A stretch of DNA of 64,000 nt from Paenibacillus sp. PAMC 26794. Its GTDB lineage: Bacteria; Bacillota; Bacilli; Paenibacillales; Paenibacillaceae. Positions 8,246 through 17,893 of this stretch are shown here, piece after piece. The translations under genes and the position numbers were made by a program. The stretch is from positions 124,001 through 188,000 of the forward strand of contig NZ_ANHX01000017.1 of the NCBI RefSeq assembly GCF_000316035.1. The letters run 5' to 3'. The notes beneath the pieces are model-generated. The model saw only the letters and a list, made by a program, of their open reading frames with translations. It did no database searches and was not told where the DNA came from. The first letter of the stretch is position 1. Each line of letters begins with the position of its first letter.

Positions 8246-9469
8246 ATGCAAACTTCTTCTCCAGATGCACAATTATTATCCAATAAGGATCGTCCTGCCA
8301 TGTCACGGTTAGTTGCTCTTCTCTTTGCCGTGTGCAGCGGACTTGCGGTCGCCAATATCTATTATGCTCAGCCTTTGCTGGACTCCATCGCTCAAGAATT
8401 CAGCCTCTCTCCATCGTCTATAGGGATTGTCATCACAGTGACTCAAATATGTTATGCCTTGGGGCTGTTCCTTCTTGTTCCGCTTGGTGACCTCTTAAAT
8501 CGCCGCAAGCTGATCATCATTCAAATGCTCTTATCCGTGCTTGCACTGGTTCTCGTAGGAACTGCACAATCCAGCTCACTTTTATTCACGGGCATGGCTG
8601 TCGTTGGTTTATTAGCCGTCATTACGCAAACGCTCGTTGCCTTTGCTGCACACTTGGCAGCCCCTTCCGAACGTGGTCGCATTGTCGGGCAGGTAACCAG
8701 CGGAATCGTCATTGGCATTTTACTTGCACGAACGGTTGCAGGTACGCTGAACGATTGGTTCGGGTGGAGATCGGTATATCTCTTCTCTGCCAGCCTTACA
8801 TTACTCGGAATTGTCGTCTTATTTTTTGTTCTCCCAAGGCAACAATCCCCACAAGTGAAACAAAGCTACTTCCAATTACTCGGTTCCGTCTTGCAACTGT
8901 ACCGTGAGTTGCATGTGTTACGAGTACGAGGTGTGCTGGCCATGCTGATTTTTACAGCCTTCAGCATCTTATGGACTTCTATGGTACTGCCACTAAGTAG
9001 CCCTCCACTGTCCCTGTCTCATACAGTCATAGGTGTATTCGGTCTCGCAGGAGCGGCGGGAGCATTGGCTGCTGCCCGTGCAGGTAAACTTGCCGACCGG
9101 GGCCTTGGGCAGAAAACAACCGGTGTCGCCCTTGTCATTCTGCTCTTGTCCTGGCTGCCCATCGGTTATGTCCATCATTCTCTCTGGTTTCTGATCCTGG
9201 GCGTTATCCTGCTCGATCTCGCCGTGCAGGCCGTACATGTTACCAACCAGAGCCTGATCTACGAAGTTCGCCCCGAAGCACAGAGCCGCCTGACGGCAGC
9301 TTATATGATCTTTTATTCCATCGGCAGTGCGATTGGCTCCATCATTTCTACCCAAGTGTATGCATGGGCGGGCTGGACTGCCGTATGCTGGTTAGGTGCT
9401 GGCGTTAGTGCAGCAGCCCTTGTGTTCTGGATGATCGATCGTTATATGCATCGGAACTTCGATCGTTGA
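8246..9469 (+). CDS. Major facilitator superfamily transporter (DHA1-like efflux)
   Basis: 407 residues with about 12 hydrophobic segments. The loop after helix 2 reads PLGDLLNRRKLI, the MFS motif A pattern (G-x-L-x-x-R-x-x-R-x-x), and YYAQPLLDSIAQEFSLSPS at the end of helix 1 is typical of drug/sugar efflux permeases of the YgaY/YbcL kind. AAGGTGA lies 9 bases upstream of the start. Divergent TetR gene and shared operator-like motif indicate inducible export of an unknown compound. Confidence 0.88.
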   Translation: MQTSSPDAQLLSNKDRPAMSRLVALLFAVCSGLAVANIYYAQPLLDSIAQEFSLSPSSIGIVITVTQICYALGLFLLVPLGDLLNRRKLIIIQMLLSVLALVLVGTAQSSSLLFTGMAVVGLLAVITQTLVAFAAHLAAPSERGRIVGQVTSGIVIGILLARTVAGTLNDWFGWRSVYLFSASLTLLGIVVLFFVLPRQQSPQVKQSYFQLLGSVLQLYRELHVLRVRGVLAMLIFTAFSILWTSMVLPLSSPPLSLSHTVIGVFGLAGAAGALAAARAGKLADRGLGQKTTGVALVILLLSWLPIGYVHHSLWFLILGVILLDLAVQAVHVTNQSLIYEVRPEAQSRLTAAYMIFYSIGSAIGSIISTQVYAWAGWTAVCWLGAGVSAAALVFWMIDRYMHRNFDR

Positions 9470-9470
9470 A

Positions 9471-9629
9471 TTAGTCCAGTTTATTCCACACTACAATAAA
9501 GAGGGTTGCTAACGGACCAAATAACAGGGAAATCAGAAACCAGTTCCGACCACTTCTGTTTTTTCCCTGTGCCAGTCCGGCATTAATCAAGGCAAGGGTG
9601 CCCCAACCTACAAAATATTCATTATCCAT
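9471..9629 (-). CDS. Small membrane protein of unknown function (52 aa)
   Basis: ATG 9629 with GGAGAG upstream opens a 52-residue frame starting MDNEYFVGWGTLALINAG and ending WNKLD. It has two hydrophobic stretches separated by QGKNRSGRNW, suggesting a hairpin of two membrane helices; GKxRSGxxWFxxSLxxGPLATLF is a pattern I associate with short conserved bacterial membrane proteins, but I cannot name the family. It lies 35 bases after the SRPBCC gene on the same strand, so the two are probably cotranscribed, and it meets the MFS gene tail to tail with one base between. Confidence 0.7.
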   Translation of the reverse strand: MDNEYFVGWGTLALINAGLAQGKNRSGRNWFLISLLFGPLATLFIVVWNKLD

Positions 9630-9664
9630 CAAACGTCTTCTCTCCTCTATCCATTCAATTCTGG

Positions 9665-10120
9665 CTACTGCTCAAGCATATCTTTGAGCTTACGATTGCG
9701 ACTTTCCAGAAATGCCTGCATGTATCTCTTCAGCACAAGTCGTTCCGTTACCCATCCCAGCAATCCAAGTGGAGCTTCGAATCGAAGTGTGTCTCTCATG
9801 CAAGTCATCTGATCCCCAATTTCGCTGAAATGATGTTCATGTCGCATGCTCTTGAAAGCCCCTTTCTCCATCTGATCCACAAAAAGTAAAGGTCGTTCAA
9901 ACTGCACGATCCGGGACTTCAGCTTCTGTCTGACACCAAAATGAGTAGCCTGAAATGTAACTGTACCCCCTGCTCCAATTCTTCCTGTGGTTACTCCTGC
10001 AACTGCTCGCTCTCTCGTATGTTGCCAGACGGTCTGAGTATGTATATCAATATCCCGGGCATAGTCAAAGCACCGTTCAATCGAGGCATGTATCGTAATC
10101 TCGGTTGTCACTTCAATCAT
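9665..10120 (-). CDS. SRPBCC (START-like) family protein
   Basis: 151 residues. Opening IEVTTEITIHASIERCFDYA and the repeated beta-strand pattern with MRHEHHFSEIGDQMTCMRDT and a C-terminal helix (VLKRYMQAFLESRNRKLKDM) are typical of the polyketide cyclase/dehydrase and coenzyme Q-binding SRPBCC fold, a helix-grip lipid- or small-ligand-binding domain. No catalytic residues can be assigned. Start has AAGGAG 8 bases upstream. First gene of a probable two-gene operon with the 52-residue membrane protein. Confidence 0.8.
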   Translation of the reverse strand: MIEVTTEITIHASIERCFDYARDIDIHTQTVWQHTRERAVAGVTTGRIGAGGTVTFQATHFGVRQKLKSRIVQFERPLLFVDQMEKGAFKSMRHEHHFSEIGDQMTCMRDTLRFEAPLGLLGWVTERLVLKRYMQAFLESRNRKLKDMLEQ

Positions 10121-10204
10121 GGTGATCGCTCCTTGGCAGGAAAAATAAGGTCTTTACAAAGTATACGCTTGCTTCCTTGGCCGAACAACACATCTAGGAT
10201 GATA

Positions 10205-10247
10205 TAACAAAAAACGGGTCCCCTGTCTTAGTACAGGAGGCCCGTTC
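10205..10247 (-). terminator. Terminator after the HD-GYP gene
   Basis: ACGGG...CCCGT outer stem with a CCTGT/ACAGG inner stem at 10214-10245; minus-strand 3' side runs into TTTTTTG. It follows the stop at 10282. Confidence 0.8.
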
Positions 10248-10281
10248 TCAATATAAGTAAGGAATACAAATCATATTTAGA

Positions 10282-11367
10282 TTAAATAAGCAATTCATCA
10301 ATGGCAAGCGTACGCTCTTTGGAGAGATCGCGATATTCTTCGGACTCCACTTTGATGAGTGGTTTGAAAATATCAGACGTATTGTTCATGACAATAACAC
10401 CTTTTTCTCCATTGCTGAGCAGTACCTGTTTCCCGATGAAATTAGGAAGCAAATGTTGCATCAATGCCTGAACCGGTTTTTCATTCAATTTACCAAATCC
10501 CATTCCATAGATATCTCTAAGGTTGTTGATCAGATTTGGATTGCTTCCTCCGTGATTCCCTGATCTCATGCCTATATAAATATCCGCTACAGATACAATC
10601 TGTGTATATGGATGAATTTCACTTTTCTCAAGTTGCATCGGATAACCCGACCCATCTTCCCGCTCGTGATGCTGTAGAGCAACCAGTGCTGTCGCTTCAT
10701 CCGTCATGGAATTTTTGATAATTTCATGACCATATATGGTGTGACGCTGCATTTCAAGCTGCTCATCAGCCGTCAACGGTTCTGTTTTGTTCCGAATCCG
10801 GTGGGATACTTTGCACTTTCCAATGTCATGCAGGTAACCACCGCGACTAATCTGATAACTCTCCTTCTGAGAATAACCAAGCCAATTCGCGAGGTAGAAT
10901 GACAACAATCCTACCTGGATTGAATGTGTATAGTTATTGACGTCATCCCGCTCCAGCATCATCAGGAGATGAACGACATCTTTCTGCTCATCCAGTCCCT
11001 CAACCATCGGTTGCAGTGCATCATCCACCATGGTGGCGTTGAACTTGCCAACGGTCAGAGCTTCGAGAAAAGCATTTTGATAATTATGTACAGTCTGAAT
11101 AAATTGGGACTTCAGCTCTTCTTCAGGCGGTTCTTCCTTCGTACTTATCCCGGAAGCATGCTTGGCGGCTGCAGCAAAAAATTCTGCTTCAGTGATTTCC
11201 TCCTCGCGTGATTCAATATCTACATAATCTACACGGTGCTGCATAAGCAAGGTGATATCCTCACCTTTGATCACAGTTCCCTTCCCGAGAACGTGTAATC
11301 CTGCATCGCTGAATGTATCCGCAGTTAGACGGTCTCCGTCTTGCAGGTTCATAATATGGATTCTCAA
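10282..11367 (-). CDS. HD-GYP domain cyclic-di-GMP phosphodiesterase
   Basis: 361 residues. The N-terminal ~120 residues are a variable region (NLQDGDRLTADTFSDAG, then an acidic stretch). The HD-GYP domain follows, with HSIQVGLLSFYLANWLGY, the HDIGK metal motif, HTIYGHEII and HHEREDGSGYP, then IVSVADIYIGM. All canonical metal and GYP residues are present, so an active c-di-GMP (or pGpG) hydrolase is expected in the cytoplasm. No membrane segment or receiver domain. I chose the TTG at 11367 because AGGGGGA lies 8 bases upstream; an ATG six codons in is an alternative. Confidence 0.88.
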   Translation of the reverse strand: MRIHIMNLQDGDRLTADTFSDAGLHVLGKGTVIKGEDITLLMQHRVDYVDIESREEEITEAEFFAAAAKHASGISTKEEPPEEELKSQFIQTVHNYQNAFLEALTVGKFNATMVDDALQPMVEGLDEQKDVVHLLMMLERDDVNNYTHSIQVGLLSFYLANWLGYSQKESYQISRGGYLHDIGKCKVSHRIRNKTEPLTADEQLEMQRHTIYGHEIIKNSMTDEATALVALQHHEREDGSGYPMQLEKSEIHPYTQIVSVADIYIGMRSGNHGGSNPNLINNLRDIYGMGFGKLNEKPVQALMQHLLPNFIGKQVLLSNGEKGVIVMNNTSDIFKPLIKVESEEYRDLSKERTLAIDELLI

Positions 11368-11605
11368 ATCGGTATTCCCCCTGAACAATTCATTATAGTA
11401 ACAGCACCCAACGGAACGGGGCCACAAAAATACCTATACTTCTTTATATCGTTATAATTCTTCATTTCATACATAGTTCAAACGACCTTAATCACAATGG
11501 TAAATACGAAAGCCTAAGACTTTATCCTCACTCCAATATCCAAATTAGTCCCGGTTTTAAACTTTTACACACTTTTGTGCCTCATTGCCGTATCAGAGTA
11601 AACCA

Positions 11606-11636
11606 AAGAAGTTCAAACGCTCCGTTTGAACTTCTT
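11606..11636 (-). terminator. Terminator after the UbiD-like gene
   Basis: A perfect 14-bp stem, AAGAAGTTCAAACG with CGTTTGAACTTCTT, loop CTC. Located 14 bases past the stop at 11651; the T tract is short, so it could also act as a processing hairpin. Confidence 0.7.
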
Positions 11637-11650
11637 CAAAACATCTCAAA

Positions 11651-13486
11651 TTAGATTTTGATCGAACCCAGACTAGCACCTTTAACAAAAAATCGTTCAA
11701 TGCTCTTCTCGACCGAAGCATCGGGAATCAGCGGCGGTGCCTGATGGGGTTTGGTACGTGCATCAATAATCACCTGATCACAGCCCCAATGCTTGTGGTC
11801 ATATCCGCCATTAACCCCGTACATGTCATGTGAAGGGTTGCTGCGAGTAAAGGTTGCCCATAAGAAGTTGCTGAGGTTAGCACTCAGGAACGAACTGTCG
11901 TCACATAGAATGATCATCGGACACGAGTCCAGACCTCCTTGTTCTTTCAATAGAGACGTGAATGCTTGCATTTCCTGTGCTGTATCCGCATAACTCGTGA
12001 AGGCCGATGTCTGGATTGAAACGATACCCGGCATGATGAGCTGCGGATTCTCATAACCACGAATGTTTTCCAAAGACTCTGGCACTTCCGAACACAGCTC
12101 CCGAATCTTGTCGCCATAGGCTGCAAAAACAACTTTGCTACCGCTGTTCAGCCCTGTACCCGAGTAATCCAATGTATCAATCGTCGTATGGGTATGGAAA
12201 TGAATATCCCGCTGCATATTCATGCGCTCTAAAATATAGGTCAGAAATTCAACTTCCTTATGGGTGTCCAAAGGCTGTTGATCCTCAGCAGTAATAAACA
12301 GATACTTCGCCAGACTGAGCTGACCCGTACCCAAAATACGATTGGCAATCGTAAGCAACTCTGTCGGCTGCTTCACCGCCTGATACGGCGTGTAACGTTC
12401 ACTACCAATGGCGAACAGCAATGGATGGACCCCTGCCGCATCGACCGCATGCACTTCTTTGACACCTGGAATCTCCTGTTTGATCGCGTCTCCTGTAATC
12501 TCATGAATCAAATCACCAAAAGCCGTATCCTCTTGCGGTGGACGACCTACAACCGTAAACGGCCATATAGCATTCGGTTTGGCATAGACTTTATGCACAC
12601 GCATTAGCGGGAATTCATGTGTCAGACTGTAATAACCCAGATGATCACCGAACGGACCTTCGGGTTTTGTCTCGCCTGGATAGATATCACCCGTGATGAC
12701 AAAATCGGCATCATTGCTAATACAATACCCGTCCTTGTAACTGTACCGGAAGCGACGTCCGGCGAGCAAACCGGCAAATGTCATCTCACTAAGTCCTTCA
12801 GGTAAAGGCATAACCGCTGAAAGTGTATGTGCAGGTGGACCCCCAATGAAAATACTCACTTTTAGTGGTTCTCCCTTTTTCACCGCTTTGGCTTGATGTA
12901 TACCGATTCCGCGATGAATCTGATAGTGTAATCCAATTTCCTTGTTCATTTCAAAATCATTGCCATCCAGTTGAACCCGGTACATCCCCAAGTTTGAATT
13001 CATGATTCCTGGTTTGTCCGGATCTTCCGAATAAACCTGTGGTAGCGTCACAAATGCCCCACCGTCCATAGGCCAGTGTTTGATGAGCGGCAGATCCGAG
13101 ATTTGAATCTCTTGCGCGGACACCGGCAGGCTAATAGACTTCTGTTTTGGCAGTGCCTGCCATGCAGCTAGACCTGTTTGGACGTGCTGAAATGGCGTCT
13201 TAAGCGCCTTCATGGGATCGTCACGAACTGCCATGACCCGTTGTACGCCTTCCAGCGTACCGCGGAACATGAACTTGCTTCGTTCCACCGTGCCAAACAG
13301 ATTCGACACAGCCTGGAACTTTGAGCCTTTTACATTTTCGAATAACAACGCCGGGCCTTTAGCCTCGTGCACTTTCATGTGGATCGCTGCCATCTCCAGA
13401 TGAGGATCAACCTCTTCTTTAACCCGAATCAAATGACCGTGCTGCTCCAGATCGTTAATACAATCTTCCATATTGCGATATTTCAT
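11651..13486 (-). CDS. UbiD-family decarboxylase
   Basis: 611 residues, the long UbiD form. Visible family segments: GPALLFENVKGSKFQAVSNL near the N-terminus, MNSNLGMYRVQL (containing the conserved active-site Arg), EGPFGDHLGYYS (conserved Glu and Asp) and TVVGRPPQEDTAFGDLIHE. These enzymes decarboxylate aromatic or alpha,beta-unsaturated acids using prenylated FMN made by a UbiX partner; no UbiX-like gene is in the window. Long UbiD forms occur in menaquinone pathways and as general decarboxylases; I cannot choose. Start ATG 13486 with ATGGAG 9 bases upstream. Single-gene unit ended by its own hairpin. Confidence 0.85.
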   Translation of the reverse strand: MKYRNMEDCINDLEQHGHLIRVKEEVDPHLEMAAIHMKVHEAKGPALLFENVKGSKFQAVSNLFGTVERSKFMFRGTLEGVQRVMAVRDDPMKALKTPFQHVQTGLAAWQALPKQKSISLPVSAQEIQISDLPLIKHWPMDGGAFVTLPQVYSEDPDKPGIMNSNLGMYRVQLDGNDFEMNKEIGLHYQIHRGIGIHQAKAVKKGEPLKVSIFIGGPPAHTLSAVMPLPEGLSEMTFAGLLAGRRFRYSYKDGYCISNDADFVITGDIYPGETKPEGPFGDHLGYYSLTHEFPLMRVHKVYAKPNAIWPFTVVGRPPQEDTAFGDLIHEITGDAIKQEIPGVKEVHAVDAAGVHPLLFAIGSERYTPYQAVKQPTELLTIANRILGTGQLSLAKYLFITAEDQQPLDTHKEVEFLTYILERMNMQRDIHFHTHTTIDTLDYSGTGLNSGSKVVFAAYGDKIRELCSEVPESLENIRGYENPQLIMPGIVSIQTSAFTSYADTAQEMQAFTSLLKEQGGLDSCPMIILCDDSSFLSANLSNFLWATFTRSNPSHDMYGVNGGYDHKHWGCDQVIIDARTKPHQAPPLIPDASVEKSIERFFVKGASLGSIKI

Positions 13487-13613
13487 TGGATGGCTCCATT
13501 CTGTGTATGATAAATTGATTAAGTTCATAGATTCACATAACGTCTCTTCTATTTTATCAAATGATCCACTGCTAAACAAAACTATATGTGAAATTTTGTC
13601 GCGAATAGAGATA

Positions 13614-13680
13614 TCAAAAAAGCAATATGGCAGCAATCTGAATCCTGAACGCACAGGGACTGATTGTTTCCATATTGCTG
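13614..13680 (-). terminator. Terminator after the sensor kinase
   Basis: AGCAATATGG (13621-13630) pairs with CCATATTGCT (13670-13679), extended inward by CAATC/GATTG; minus-strand end is TTTTTT. It lies 20 bases past the kinase stop. Confidence 0.75.
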
Positions 13681-13701
13681 CTCTCTATTTTCTGACTTGC
13701 C

Positions 13702-15039
13702 TTAAGATATAATGGTCGATCTGGGGATCGTGACAATAAACTGCGTACCTTTCCCTACTTCGCTCTCTACATCAATTGTACATTGATGCAATTTCAAGAT
13801 TTTAATGACAATGGACAACCCTAATCCATTACCTCGAAGCGAACTGCTCCGCGCTTTGTCCACCATGTAGAATCGATCAAAGATATACGGGAGAGCTTCC
13901 TCAGGTATTCCTTGTCCAGAATCTCTAATCAATACCTTCACGAATGAAGGTGACGTCTCAATTTCGACATGAATGATACCTTTAGGACCGGTGTATTTGA
14001 TCGCATTGTTTATTAAATTCTGCCAGACCTGATCAAACAAATCTTTGTCCACTGTGATCTCACAGGGCAACAAGTCCAACTCGATTTGTATGTCCTTCTG
14101 CGCCCACTGCGGCTCCGCCAGTAAGATCGCCCTTCTTAATTGTTCATCTACCTGGAACGTGGTGAAATGAACCGGATGATGCTCCGAATCCAGCGAAGCT
14201 AGCCGAAGCAGATTATCACTGAGCCTCGATAAGCGCAGCGTTTCCTCATAGATAATATCCAGATGCTCTTTCTGCTCTTCTAATGGAATAACACCATCTT
14301 GTAGTGCTCTGGTAAACCCTCTGATCGATGTGAGCGGAGACTGCATTTCATGAGAGACGTTGCTGACAAAGTCATCACGAACCGAATCGATTTTTTGCAA
14401 CTCACTGGCCATATGATTAAAGCTCTCCATCAGTTCCCCAAACTCATCCTGATTATTATGTTTCAAGCGGACCGACAGGTCACCTGATGACATCTCTTTC
14501 GCTGCAAACGTTAATCTCTTAATCGGTTTCACAATGTACCCGGACATGAACAGGATTAATAAGCTACCAATGACCAGAACCGTTAACAGTGAGGTTAAGA
14601 GCGTGTTTCGCAGTGTATGAAAAAGAGAGGTGAAATCACTTTGAATCAGAAATGTGCCAATCCCCTCGTTTGTTCCGGGAACACCTATGGTCGCAATTCC
14701 ATCTTTACTGGACATAAACATTGCATCGGTTGTACCCGTTTCAAATAACGAATGAACTTTGTCCTCTGGCAAGGAAGATAACACTTCACTTTGTTCATTC
14801 ACAGGAGTGATATTTAAGCCGTAGCGAGCAAAAATATCCAAGCTTGATTTCACTTTTTCCGGATCATCGATCAGGTTAATCAGTGTAGCGAGATCTTGAG
14901 CAAAAGTAACCATAAAACGATTTGGTGTCTTTTCTTGGGACCCGTTATTTATCATAAAGGAGAGAATTAAACTCACCAGAACAATCCCGATAAACGTAGC
15001 TACGATGCGAATTCGCAGGCTTTTCCTAAACATTTTCAT
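13702..15039 (-). CDS. Sensor histidine kinase of the ABC-transporter operon
   Basis: 445 residues. Membrane segments at ~10-28 and ~147-168 enclose an extracellular sensor domain of about 115 residues; then HAMP (~169-220), HisKA with phospho-acceptor H230 in VSNVSHEMQSPLTSIRGF, and HATPase_c with NLINNAIKYTG (N box), RDSGQGIPEE (G1) and GNGLGLSIV (G2). It overlaps the upstream response-regulator gene by 4 bases (ATGA), so the two are translationally coupled and form a cognate pair. In the same operon as the fused ABC transporter at 15734-17698, so it probably senses a membrane or antimicrobial-peptide stress and controls that transporter. Confidence 0.92.
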   Translation of the reverse strand: MKMFRKSLRIRIVATFIGIVLVSLILSFMINNGSQEKTPNRFMVTFAQDLATLINLIDDPEKVKSSLDIFARYGLNITPVNEQSEVLSSLPEDKVHSLFETGTTDAMFMSSKDGIATIGVPGTNEGIGTFLIQSDFTSLFHTLRNTLLTSLLTVLVIGSLLILFMSGYIVKPIKRLTFAAKEMSSGDLSVRLKHNNQDEFGELMESFNHMASELQKIDSVRDDFVSNVSHEMQSPLTSIRGFTRALQDGVIPLEEQKEHLDIIYEETLRLSRLSDNLLRLASLDSEHHPVHFTTFQVDEQLRRAILLAEPQWAQKDIQIELDLLPCEITVDKDLFDQVWQNLINNAIKYTGPKGIIHVEIETSPSFVKVLIRDSGQGIPEEALPYIFDRFYMVDKARSSSLRGNGLGLSIVIKILKLHQCTIDVESEVGKGTQFIVTIPRSTIIS

Positions 15040-15704
15040 GCCCGCTCCAGCCGATAACCGAGTCCTCTTATCGTTGAGATCACTAGCTCAGGTACAGGCT
15101 CAAGACGTTCCCTTAACCGTTTGATATGTACATCAACTGTACGCTCATCTCCTTCGTAATCGATGCCCCATATGTCATCTATAAGCTGTGTACGTGTGAA
15201 TATTTTCCCTGGCGAACTCGCCAGAGAAAATAACAATTCACATTCCTTCTTTTTCAATTCGATAGTTTGTCCATCCGAAACAACCATCAGATTGCCCAAA
15301 TCAATCGTTACACCGCTGATCTGAATCATGTTTGATGAACTTTTGTTATATCGTTTCAGTAACGATTTTACACGCAAGATTAACTCCACAGGATCAAACG
15401 GTTTAACCAGGTAATCGTCTGACCCGGCATTAAATCCTCTGACTTTGTCCTTAGATTCTCCCTTGGCTGTCACCATCAGGATTGGAATATCCAGATAAGA
15501 CCGAATATCTTCCGTTAGTTCAATACCGTCTATTCGCGGCATCATCACATCCACAATCGCCAGATCAACTTTCGTATGCGAGAGGATATCTAACGCGTCT
15601 TGACCGTCTGGCGCTTCCAGCACGGAAAATTGATTCTTTTCAAGATAGATTCGGATTAATTTGCGGATATGGGAATCATCGTCCACCACCAGAATTGTGT
15701 TCAT
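15036..15704 (-). CDS. OmpR/PhoB-family response regulator
   Basis: 222 residues. Receiver domain with acidic pocket DDD near residue 8-10, phospho-acceptor D52 (LAIVDVMMP) and the switch Lys in YLVKPFDP; C-terminal winged helix with KKECELLFSLASSPGKIFTR and ERTVDVHIKRLRERL. Start ATG has GGAAAGG upstream. Middle gene of the transporter-regulator-kinase operon, 29 bases after the transporter gene. Confidence 0.93.
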   Translation of the reverse strand: MNTILVVDDDSHIRKLIRIYLEKNQFSVLEAPDGQDALDILSHTKVDLAIVDVMMPRIDGIELTEDIRSYLDIPILMVTAKGESKDKVRGFNAGSDDYLVKPFDPVELILRVKSLLKRYNKSSSNMIQISGVTIDLGNLMVVSDGQTIELKKKECELLFSLASSPGKIFTRTQLIDDIWGIDYEGDERTVDVHIKRLRERLEPVPELVISTIRGLGYRLERA

Positions 15705-15733
15705 GCAGCCATTATCCTTTCCAAAATTGATAT

Positions 15734-17698
15734 TTATTCGTATCGCAAGGATTCCATCGGGTCCAGCTTCGCCGCTTTTGATGATGGCATCAAACCGGCC
15801 ACAATACTAATCGCTGTACTTACTACGATACCAAACAAGATATAATATCCCGAGAGATTAATGAGTTTGGCTCCAAACGCATTGTCCAAAAGAATGTTTA
15901 ATACATAACTAATGATCACTGCAAAGATTACCGCAATAATACCACTAAATACGCCTAATAAGGCAGATTCGGAGAAGAATATTCGCTTGATATCTTTCTT
16001 TCTTGCTCCAATCGCCCGAAGAATTCCGATCTCCTTTGTCCGTTCCACGACACTAATATAGAGTACTACCAGTATCATAATACCGGATACGATCAACGAA
16101 ATACCTGCAATACCCGCAAGTACAATGGAAGCCATACTTACATATGTCGTGATATTTTCCATGACCTTGGCCATCTGGGAACCTGCGAAGCCAGCATCAA
16201 CAGCAGCTTCATTGATATCATTTACATATTTCATATCGGTTGCATAGGCGTTAACCTGAATCGGCCCGATTGTTATTCCTTTGTCTGTATACATTTGCTC
16301 CAACGTCTCTGATGAAATGTATCCAGGCGATTGTTGCATGGGAGATCGTTGATCTGCGGCTTCATAGATCCCTGAGATCGTTACTTCTTTCTCCAACGTT
16401 ACTGGTTTATTATTGCCATCCATCTCGTTGATATATAAAAACACGGACTTGCCGATCATGGATTCAGCTTGGTCATTTCCGCTTAATTGTTTCGCCGTAT
16501 CGAGGGGTAACAACATCTCATTTTCTGCCGGCAGAACACCCGTTGTTATCAATGCTGGATCAAAAGCATCCGTTAACGTTGTTAACTGCGTGAGTCCTAC
16601 ACTTTGTTTTTCATTCACCATAGTCGATTGGCCTGTAATGGTCGTAATTGTCTCTACATGATCTACATTAGGGAAATTTCGGATCGTCTCGATATCAGCT
16701 TCGGTGAACGGTTCACCTGGGGCCATCAAAGCTTCCGGGCCTTGCATATCCTTGGCTTCTTCACTCGGCTTTGTTATATCCACGAGCAAAGGGTCCATAC
16801 TTGAATTGATTTCGTCATTCATATACGTCGTTATTCCATTCCCCAAGGAGAGCATTAGGAGTACACTTAATATACCTATAGATCCACCCAATGCTACCAG
16901 TACATTACGCTTGCCGTTGAGTTTCATATTTTTGAGTGCCATCTTGAATGAAGCAAGCAAGCTCAGGCTCCGGGAAGAATCCTGACCACTCTCGTAAACA
17001 GCCGTAGAAGGATCTTTCAGGTGAATATCGTCACTAATGCGCCCCTCTTCAACCTTCACAATACGTGTACCAGAGTCAGCGACTTTCTGCGAGTGAGTTA
17101 CGGCAATCACCAGCATTCCCTTTTTGGCTATACTGTCGAGCAGAGCGAGGATTTGATCTCCGTTTTCCCTATCCAGAGCACCCGTCGGTTCATCAGCCAA
17201 AATAATATCGGGATTGTTGGACAACGCACGTGCGATGGAAACCCGTTGCTTCTGCCCCCCGGATAACTGGTTGGGACGTTTGTTCAGATGATCTTTCAGT
17301 CCAACCTCTGTTAATATATCAACGGCACGTTGGTTCCGCTCCTTCTCATTGGTATCCGTCATTTGCATCGCAATCGTCACATTTTCGAGGACAGACAGAT
17401 GCGGGATCAGATTGAAATTTTGAAAGACAAAGCCGATATTATTCTTCCGATAATCATCCATTTCCTTCTCTGTCATGGCACTTAAGTTCTTGCCACGAAC
17501 AACAACGTCCCCTTCATAGTCGGAGTCCATACCACCAATGATATTCATCAGTGTCGACTTACCACAGCCAGATTCGCCGAGGATGGAGACAAATTCCCCT
17601 GTCTCAAAACTTAAGTTCAAACCGTGGAGTACCGGAACTCTTTCTTTTCCATATAACGTGTATGATTTCTTCACATTTTTAACTTCTAATATTTTCAT
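15734..17698 (-). CDS. ABC transporter with fused ATPase and FtsX-type permease (MacB-like)
   Basis: 654 residues. Residues 1-225 are an ATPase: Walker [10 protein letters not shown] (41-49), signature LSGGQ (145-149), Walker B IILADE (165-170) and a His switch in AVTHSQ. The rest is a permease with one membrane helix (~265-290), a large extracellular MacB-type domain (~290-520) and three C-terminal helices with an FtsX core ([20 protein letters not shown]). Such proteins use mechanotransmission in lipoprotein, toxin or peptide handling rather than pore transport. First gene of an operon with a response regulator and a kinase, the order typical of self-regulating peptide-resistance modules. 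The substrate is unknown. Confidence 0.9.
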   Translation of the reverse strand: MKILEVKNVKKSYTLYGKERVPVLHGLNLSFETGEFVSILGESGCGKSTLMNIIGGMDSDYEGDVVVRGKNLSAMTEKEMDDYRKNNIGFVFQNFNLIPHLSVLENVTIAMQMTDTNEKERNQRAVDILTEVGLKDHLNKRPNQLSGGQKQRVSIARALSNNPDIILADEPTGALDRENGDQILALLDSIAKKGMLVIAVTHSQKVADSGTRIVKVEEGRISDDIHLKDPSTAVYESGQDSSRSLSLLASFKMALKNMKLNGKRNVLVALGGSIGILSVLLMLSLGNGITTYMNDEINSSMDPLLVDITKPSEEAKDMQGPEALMAPGEPFTEADIETIRNFPNVDHVETITTITGQSTMVNEKQSVGLTQLTTLTDAFDPALITTGVLPAENEMLLPLDTAKQLSGNDQAESMIGKSVFLYINEMDGNNKPVTLEKEVTISGIYEAADQRSPMQQSPGYISSETLEQMYTDKGITIGPIQVNAYATDMKYVNDINEAAVDAGFAGSQMAKVMENITTYVSMASIVLAGIAGISLIVSGIMILVVLYISVVERTKEIGILRAIGARKKDIKRIFFSESALLGVFSGIIAVIFAVIISYVLNILLDNAFGAKLINLSGYYILFGIVVSTAISIVAGLMPSSKAAKLDPMESLRYE

Positions 17699-17826
17699 AT
17701 GAATCTCTTCCTCTCCTGATCATGCACAATATCTATCTATTTGATGCTCATATCGTAACAAATCAGTATGAACTGATAATGAACTGGACCATTGCACCTA
17801 TAAGAGGTTGTTCAAAAGAACTATAT

Positions 17827-17882
17827 ACAAAAAAACACCTACAGCTTGCTTGAAATATATCATTTCAAGTAAGTGTAGGTGT
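17827..17882 (-). terminator. Terminator after the cohesin-SLH gene
   Basis: ACACCTACA pairs with TGTAGGTGT over a long stem that also includes CTTGAAAT/ATTTCAAG; the minus-strand 3' side has seven T. Starts 11 bases past the stop. Confidence 0.9.
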
Positions 17883-17893
17883 CCAACATTTGA

